Below, piece after piece: positions 57,186-64,000 of a DNA stretch of 64,000 bases. The stretch's first letter is position 1. Every line of letters starts with the position of its first letter. The position numbers were made by a program, and so were the translations under genes. Source of the DNA: Lamellibrachia satsuma (lineage: Eukaryota > Annelida > Polychaeta > Sabellida > Siboglinidae). The stretch is taken from assembly GCA_033239005.1 (NCBI GenBank), contig BSQZ01000001.1, forward strand, positions 18,137,500 to 18,201,499, given 5' to 3'. The notes under the pieces are model-generated. The model had not been told where the DNA came from, searched no databases, and worked only from the letters and a program-made list of their open reading frames with translations.

Positions 57186-58244
57186 ACCCCAAATTCTTCA
57201 TCAGAGTCTTCAAATTCACCAAATAAAGCATTCAACAAATTTGTGTTGGAACTGAGTGTATTATAGTTTATGTTACTAATGATTTAAAGTCATCAAACTC
57301 ATAACAGGACGAACGGTATGCATATGGGCTGTTTTTTATACAACCACAGCCACGCATCTTCAAGCAACCGCTTAGTGAGTCTCAAAATGACACTTTCTGT
57401 TGTCAAGAGAAAGCACAATAATCATAGAATAAAACTTGCAAATTACTAACTACTAAGATTACTGCTATATTTGCGTTCGGTTCGGTTTATGAGTCATATT
57501 GTAAGAAATAAAATAATTTAGCACGAACACACATAATTGTCCAATTAATAATGTGCTTACCTTTCAGTATATTTGATTGGACATATGTGGACCGTGAATT
57601 TTAAAGAGACAAAGGGTTAGATTTGTGTAGGGAGGAAATATGCACACATTATTTGTAGCGCACAGAAAATGTTCAATGTGTAGACTCAGTAAACAATTAT
57701 GAACACACGGTAGAACATGGCCATGTGCATAAGAATAGTGTCCTGGCATTTAGAAATGAGCCACGTTATTCAGTTTGGGATATACTCTCACGATAAACAG
57801 GGTAGTTTTAACAAGCAAATATCATATACATTGGTGCTTTTTAATGTGTAGCTGATGGGATGTAGGTTAATATATTTTAAGGTGAATCAATTTCTGAATT
57901 CACTTCCACGATCACATTAGTGCGCTGACCCACAGCTACGAACACATTTTCTATTTTTAAATTGGCCACGCAATTATTTGTTGTTCGAAATGATCAATAC
58001 TCTGGCCGTAGACTTCATGTTCATTCAAATGCACCATTTCGGTAGCAGTTCAGTGTTTTTTATCAGCTGCAGATATTGTGTGCACACTTTCTCCCCAATA
58101 GCTAAACAAAACCATGCATGCACCCTTTGCCAAATCCAGGATTCACAGGTCTCCTATATTGTTCATACCATAGTTGCGGTACATTTTCAGTAACGTTATA
58201 TCCCAGATTAATGTTATATATACATTTATGTAACATAATATTAT

Positions 58245-58576
<332 letters not shown>

Positions 58577-58668
58577 CGTATGCTCAGATACACTAAGCGG
58601 AAAACATCTGACGGCGGGAAAATTTAAGCACGACACCGGCTAACTCCCCCACCAGTGGTGCCACATGT

Positions 58669-59205
58669 ATGTCACTCACGATTTCAACCAATCGGCTGGC
58701 AACGCGATTGTTGTTTACAACTTGTTACATCATTGCAACTGTGCATTTGAGTAAACGTAACACCAGCAGAAACGGTATTTTATTTCTTTACACATTTTTC
58801 AAGGACTATCCACAATCGTATGTAACTGACATTGAGAGTTGTTTTGAAAAAAAATTGCATTTACCAAATGAAATGATGTGTAGAATCTGCACATCAAATA
58901 TAAGTTGTGTCAGTGGGGAAATCGTAACTTACATTACATTCACTATGTGGCGCCACTGTTGGGGAGTTTGCCGATTCGTATTATATGCCATGTTTCGTAT
59001 TACGGTTTCTGGGTTTCATATTATGGTTTTTGTGTTTCATTATTATGTTTCGTCCGCAATGGAAGTTTCACAATGCAATTTGTCACCGACAATAACAAGA
59101 ATAACCTCGGGGGATCCGCTGCTCTGCGCGATCAGCGCGTGCAAGGAAATAACAACAATAATAATAATTTTATATGAACATATGCTTGTTTGTATTAATT
59201 ATTAA
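58669..59205 (+). other. Unrecognised 178-codon open frame
   Basis: Open from ATG to stop, with hydrophobic stretches, in a region that differs from blocks A and B. No motif I recognise and no splice context. The AT-rich, irregular composition makes a chance ORF more likely than a gene. Confidence 0.15.
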
Positions 59206-59989
59206 TTGAAAAGGCCAAATGTTTGAGATTTAGTAGATGTGAAATAGCAGAAGCTATAGTGGTGACCCCGAAGTGATGAATGCGTAATTTCATATTCAAA
59301 ATGAATGACGTCAACCATTTTATGATTATGTTTTTCGAACACGAAAGCCCAGCAAGACGATTCCACACTGTCTAGCGAAACCTCAAAACGGTTGCACAAT
59401 ACTTTCTATCAACATTCTGGGAAATTATTGTGCTGCATATATCTTGGTTCGCTTAATATAATAGTCATACTGATGTTATGGGCATTCATTGCATCGTTCG
59501 ATGCAATGTGTGGCCAATTTTAATCTATTTTAACAATGGCGCCACACGGTGGGCCGCGAACGAGGCAAGGTTCATTCCTAACGCTGTACCTGCAAGCATA
59601 TTTATATAGCTGTGGAAACAACATTTACAAATAACAACACAACACATTATATTAAATACTGGTGTTTATATATGGCATAGCAGGCAACAAGTAACGTGCC
59701 AGAACATAAACGTACATTTCCTGATGTCTCATTACAATGAAATATTGGAATTTTTAAATAATAGCATACTGATGCATCATTACAAAAAAAAAACGGTAAT
59801 TAAAACGAAACATACTGAGTTCGTCAATTAGTCGTATATATGTACATACTCTGCATAAATAAATTACACATAAACATGACTGGAAGACTTCAAAGTAAGA
59901 ATAAACTGGGCATTGATAGCTTTAGGCCTTTGCCAGACTTAGCACAAAGAAGCAGTATGCGCCTACATCCCACTGATAACGCGTGCATG

Positions 59990-60830
59990 TTATCAGTTTT
60001 CTTTGTCTATGCCGCTGGGGGTAAACGTCGTCGCGATTACAAACACGTCGCATGAATATCGCGAGTTCCACCAATCAGAGCTTCGCTCCTTCTTCCGGGA
60101 CGTCCCCTTCGTTAACCCAGGCTGTCTAATGACAACGCGTTAACATTCGAAAGGCAACACATTAACTTGGTAATAGTCACGATGACATTATTATTATTAT
60201 TATTATTATTATTTTATTAAAGCGAATAACAACAAGGCACTAGCAAATTTTTTTTCTGTGTGCTCACAAGGTTTAGTATTGTGTGTATTATATGTGAAAA
60301 AAAAATTACAGCAAAATTAAAGAATATATATAAAATTAAATGTTTAATGCGTGCAACTCGCAAATCGCGCGTAAAATCCAAAACAAATGATTTGGGCGAT
60401 CACATGGTTTTGTGACGTCACATGTGACATTCATTTATCTTCAGTCGAAGCTAAGATTTCGAACCGCTAGTGGCAAGTGATGCCGCAGAAACATCTTCAA
60501 ATTCGACTCATTCGGAGACGGAACAGTTTAGCGATGCCAGTAACCTTCAGTATTTTACTTTCTGACCTAGCCATGAAAACGACCACATAGAGTCGCCAAA
60601 CTTCTCCTGATATATCTAAATCACACATACACATGTCATGTGGTCAAAAATTACTCTTACTTCCATATAACGATCAAAATTTACAACAACGACAAAACGA
60701 AACTCCCATATCCTACGCCTAGCCCCACATCTACCTAACGAAGCTTATGCCGAGGCGTCGTAAACTATTTCTATTCGGCTGCGTGTAAGCGTCATCGCGG
60801 TTGCTGTAAACAAACACGTTGAATGAATGA
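59990..60830. repeat. Dispersed repeat unit 1 of a 772-bp tandem pair
   Basis: Shares CCACCAATCAGAG, TTCTTCCGGGACGTCCCCTT and the TTCGAAAGGCAACACATTAA part with 60832-61560 at an offset of 772 bp. Confidence 0.7.
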
Positions 60831-61870
60831 AGCGGAGTTCCACCAATCAGAGTCTCGTTCCTTCTTCCGGGACGTCCCCTTCTTTAACCCAGGGTTTTAG
60901 TGACACAGCGTTAACGTTCGAAAGGCAACACATTAATTTGATAATAGTCACGATGACATTATTATTTTTATTAAATGGAATAACAACAAGATAATAACCA
61001 AAATGTATTATTTTCGGTGTGTACACACAGTTTAATATGGTGGATACTATATGCCAACATAAAACATTTACAAAGAAATGCATGAATATATTTAAAATTA
61101 GATGCGGGAAGTGACTAACTCGCAAAGCGCGCGTAAAATTCGAAGTTATTGGTTTGGCCGATCACGTGTTTTTGTGACGTCACTGGTGACACTCGTTTAT
61201 ATTCAGTTAGTGATTTATATGCATTGGTTCAGTAGTTTTACTCGTGTCACTATAACGAGTGTTGGCGATGGCAATTTTCCGGAATACGAAGTAAAACGTT
61301 ACTTTTTCGAACCGTTAGCGTCAGGTGATGCCCCATAATCATCTTCGATTTCGGCTCATTCGGAGAATTTTTAGCGACGCAAGAAACCTTCGATCTCTTA
61401 CTTTCTGAATTAACCATGAAACCGACCACACAGGGCCGCCAAACTTCTCCTTGTATATATAATATACATATACATATGTCACGTGGCCAACAATTACTCT
61501 TACTTCCATATAACGATAAAAAAAAACTGGCCATATCCTACGCCTAGCTCTACGGCTACTGTAAAATGAACGCTTATGAGCTTCACAAAAAATCCGTTTA
61601 TATTTAGATTTACTAACATGGTGTTGGTAGCATTTTCTGTATCAGAATATTACATTAATACATATTTTCAAAAGAACGTATGTTCATGTACACGCACGTG
61701 CAAGCACACACAATTATTTGTATTTTCCGTCATAGAAGCGACACCGTGCGGAGCTGGTAGGAAACTCATTTTTTTGCGACGACGTCTCGGTAGAAGCGTC
61801 CATTTTACTGAAGCCGCAGAGCTAGGCGTAAGATATGGGGAGTTTTTTTTTTTAGTTGATGTAATTTTTT
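60831..61870. repeat. Dispersed repeat unit 2, with a third related copy at 46095-46750
   Basis: 61230-61870 follows 46110-46750 in order (GGCGATGGCAATTTTCC, TTCGAACCG, CTCATTCGGAG, TCAAAAGAACGTATGTTC). The plus strand reads VGDGNFPEYEVKRYFFEPLA before a stop. Confidence 0.7.
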
Positions 61871-62520
61871 ATCGTTATATGGAAGTAAGAGTATTTTTGG
61901 TCACATGACACGTGTAGGTGTCATGGTTATGTCAGAAAGTAAAAGATCGCGCTGACAATGACAGTCCGTTTGTTAGGCCCGCTTGCCTTCGATCGTCGCT
62001 GGCTGTGTCGCTGCATGAGTTCGGGTTCTATGGATTGATGGCATCAACATAGCTTCCATTAATGGGAATGATGTTAGCACATCATCTTCTTTTAAAGATA
62101 TTTAACAACGCCGGTTCTGCTTCGTCAGCTTGAAGCTTGCAGGCTTTATTTTCGCGAGCCATTTCTTTAGCAAAGTTGGCTGCGTAGGGAACTTCAACGA
62201 ACTATGTGCTACTCTATTCTTACTACTGTTTGCATTACAACCGAATACCGCCAAATAAACCATTCTGATGCTGGAAAGTCACAGTTTTGGATGCGCTTCC
62301 ATGTCAACAATGTCATCACATCGAAGCTTGCCGATAATCGCGGGAAAAATATTCAGAATCGAAACAGGCCGGTTGAACAGAGTATTATTTGATAATACGA
62401 ATTAATTGAATTCTAATTAATGTTTCGGTGTTGTGGAAATGGAAATATACTGCAAGATGTAATAAAAGATTTCAAGCAATCGTTGCTTTTATTCCCTTTA
62501 ACAGTTTCTGCTAATAATGT

Positions 62521-62640
62521 GGCTGCCGTGGCTGCCGTGGCTGTCGTGGCTGCCGTGGCTGCCGTGGCTGCCGTGGCTGCCGTGACTGCCGTGGATGCCG
62601 TGGATGCCGTGGATGCCGTGGATGCCGTGGATGCCGTGGT
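62521..62640. repeat. 9-bp satellite (GCCGTGGCT / GCCGTGGAT)n
   Basis: About 13 units. The plus frame reads AVAAVA then DAVDAV. It adjoins the LINE C-terminal fragment. Confidence 0.9.
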
Positions 62641-62649
62641 TCTATCAAT

Positions 62650-63100
62650 ACTCTCTAAAACAGGTACGTGTTCTAGAAACACGAATGTCTTCCGGCAACG
62701 AATTACACAGTCGCGTCGTTACGCCAAATATAGAGTCGCCGGTGCACTTCTTTGTAATGCAATGGTGCACGCATGGTTTTGGCAAGACGCCCGTCATGAC
62801 TTCTTAGCTGTAGAAATGCCGCCAAGTCGGTCGGCGCCAAAACATGTACGTATCTGTCTGTTAATGTCAACACTTTGAATGTAACGCAACTACTTTTAGG
62901 CAGCCATTGTCCCTATAAACACTGGTGTGGTGTATTCGTGCCTACCGGTCCGTGTCACTAATCTGGCGACGTCGTTCTGCACGCAGTGTAGGTGAGCTGT
63001 CTGGGATGACTGTGGATTGAGCATGAGTGAATTGCAATAATCCAGCCGAGAGGTGACGAGTGCGTTGACACCACGATTGGCGGCTCTAGTTGTAAGATTG
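62650..63100 (-). pseudogene. LINE C-terminal fragment
   Basis: VNALVTSRLDYCNSL and QNDVARLVTR (63060-62950) are followed by a shifted LCNSLPEDIRVSRTRTCF (about 62720-62670), the standard end of L2/CR1/Jockey-type ORF2. It runs directly into the 9-bp GCCGTGGCT/GATGCCGTG satellite. Confidence 0.75.
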
Positions 63101-63179
63101 TGGCGTAGGTTTAATTTATTATAACATACAAGAAAATCGTAACATTGAAAAACAAATAATGATCGGTCCCACAACTATT

Positions 63180-64000
63180 TTCGAAGTGTAATAATTGACC
63201 CATCTAAGTTTGTCAATGTTAACATATACTTATTACCATATTTCAAGTCAGTAATCAACGTGGCTTCAGAGTGTGAACGAAGGTAAAACGTTGAGCATAA
63301 GTATTCGGATATATGACGTATTCCGGTGGAATAACGTCACATTTGGATTTCCCCGATGTTTAGCGAGACTAGGGCAGATGTAGGTTATGGCTTAAAAACA
63401 TGGCGATACATGTTCCGCTCCGGAACAGAAGTCAATCCCGCATTGCGACCTGCGTTATGACTAACTTGCCATTCGTGTTCGTTGAAGTATTAAGATAATT
63501 ACCGATCGATTCTAATGGGGTAGGTGTGTATCCGGGTCTTGCCTTTGTTCACAGCGTAAGCATTTTGGCGTTGCAGTCCCGTACGCACAGGCAATGCCTG
63601 ATCTGATCTGATCTCTGCAGCGGACCTTCTAGTACAAAGGCGAGTTGTTTGAGCGTTGGACGCGGACATACCATAAGCTTGTTCACATCGATGCCTCGTA
63701 GTCATAAAATAAATACCTCTGATTTTATTTTCACTACAATTATCGTCATAGCACCGCTAAATAAAACAGTGACCTAATATCACTCTCGATACCAATGGTG
63801 GAATGATTACTTCGGCTCATATATACAAATTGGGTTAACCCAGCAGCGTTGTAATTTTATTTTCCATATGAATGACGTCAACCATTTTGTGATTATTTTA
63901 TCGGAAGAGAATGTCCAGAATGACATTTTCCATACTTTCTAAACACACTTCAAACCTCTTTTTCTTTAAAATTTCTGGGAAATTAATATAAAAATGCATT
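63180..64000. other. No gene seen; the last 140 bp repeat a block flank
   Basis: 63860-63990 (ATGAATGACGTCAACCATTT, GACATTTTCCATAC, TTCTGGGAAATTAA) resembles 59300-59430 and 5660-5770. The rest is unique. Confidence 0.45.

Noticed and set aside
54339..57231. Many frames such as VWVSVTVRYMG and PYHLPRHP
   Set aside because: 40-41-bp satellite artefacts on both strands.
62420..62878. 152-codon plus-strand frame (VAAVAAV, VDAVDAV)
   Set aside because: It is a 9-bp satellite plus the antisense of a LINE C-terminal fragment.

Overview
The window is AT-rich, intron-rich eukaryotic DNA from an invertebrate animal. The evidence is multi-exon genes with consensus GT-AG introns, several retrotransposon families (Gypsy LTR elements, LINEs), a Polinton/Maverick-type polymerase relic, and very heavy satellite content: (TA)n, (CA)n, (CCGA)n and arrays with 12-, 24-, 36-, 40- and 41-bp units. 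A marine invertebrate such as a lancelet, another invertebrate deuterostome or a mollusc would fit, but the species cannot be named from the sequence. Nothing bacterial, no CRISPR array and no RNA gene was recognised.

The host genes I can support form a tandem cluster of CD20/MS4A-like four-pass membrane proteins, all on the minus strand and all with the same six-exon plan (phase 0 introns, then one phase 1 intron before a 20-nt last exon). Gene A is 14155-8436 (230 aa), gene C is 28584-22032 (about 244 aa, with ACG where the other genes have ATG) and gene B is 42790-36344 (230 aa). A fourth copy, D, survives only as exon 2 (18385-18441) and 16 nt of exon 1 (19497-19512), broken by Gypsy fragments. 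A further relic of an exon 1 start lies upstream of both A and B. A and B sit in a segmental duplication of about 12.1 kb (about 4612-16700 and about 32581-44735). C and D are a second, older pair. All three proteins keep the membrane core and end in the same PPPKY tail, which contains a PPxY motif. The segment between TM3 and TM4 is where they differ most.

Layout: 1-3200 holds simple repeats and a minus-strand polymerase-B relic. 3200-4600 is a flank shared by several blocks plus a 12-bp satellite. 4612-16700 is duplicated block A (LINE relic, gene A, 24-bp and 41-bp satellites). 16700-19512 is the 36-bp satellite and pseudogene D. 19513-21048 is mosaic Gypsy. 21975-28600 is gene C. 29390-32090 is a dispersed repeat and a longer Gypsy fragment. 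32581-44735 is duplicated block B with gene B. 44735-47420 is low-complexity sequence and dispersed repeats. 47605-51632 is a nearly complete but mutated Gypsy element. 51975-54288 is a 5'-truncated LINE on the plus strand. 54288-57185 is a 40-41-bp satellite. 57185-59850 is a decayed third copy of the block flank. 59850-64000 holds dispersed repeats and a LINE 3' end.

Most long open frames in this window are artefacts of satellites whose unit length is a multiple of three.
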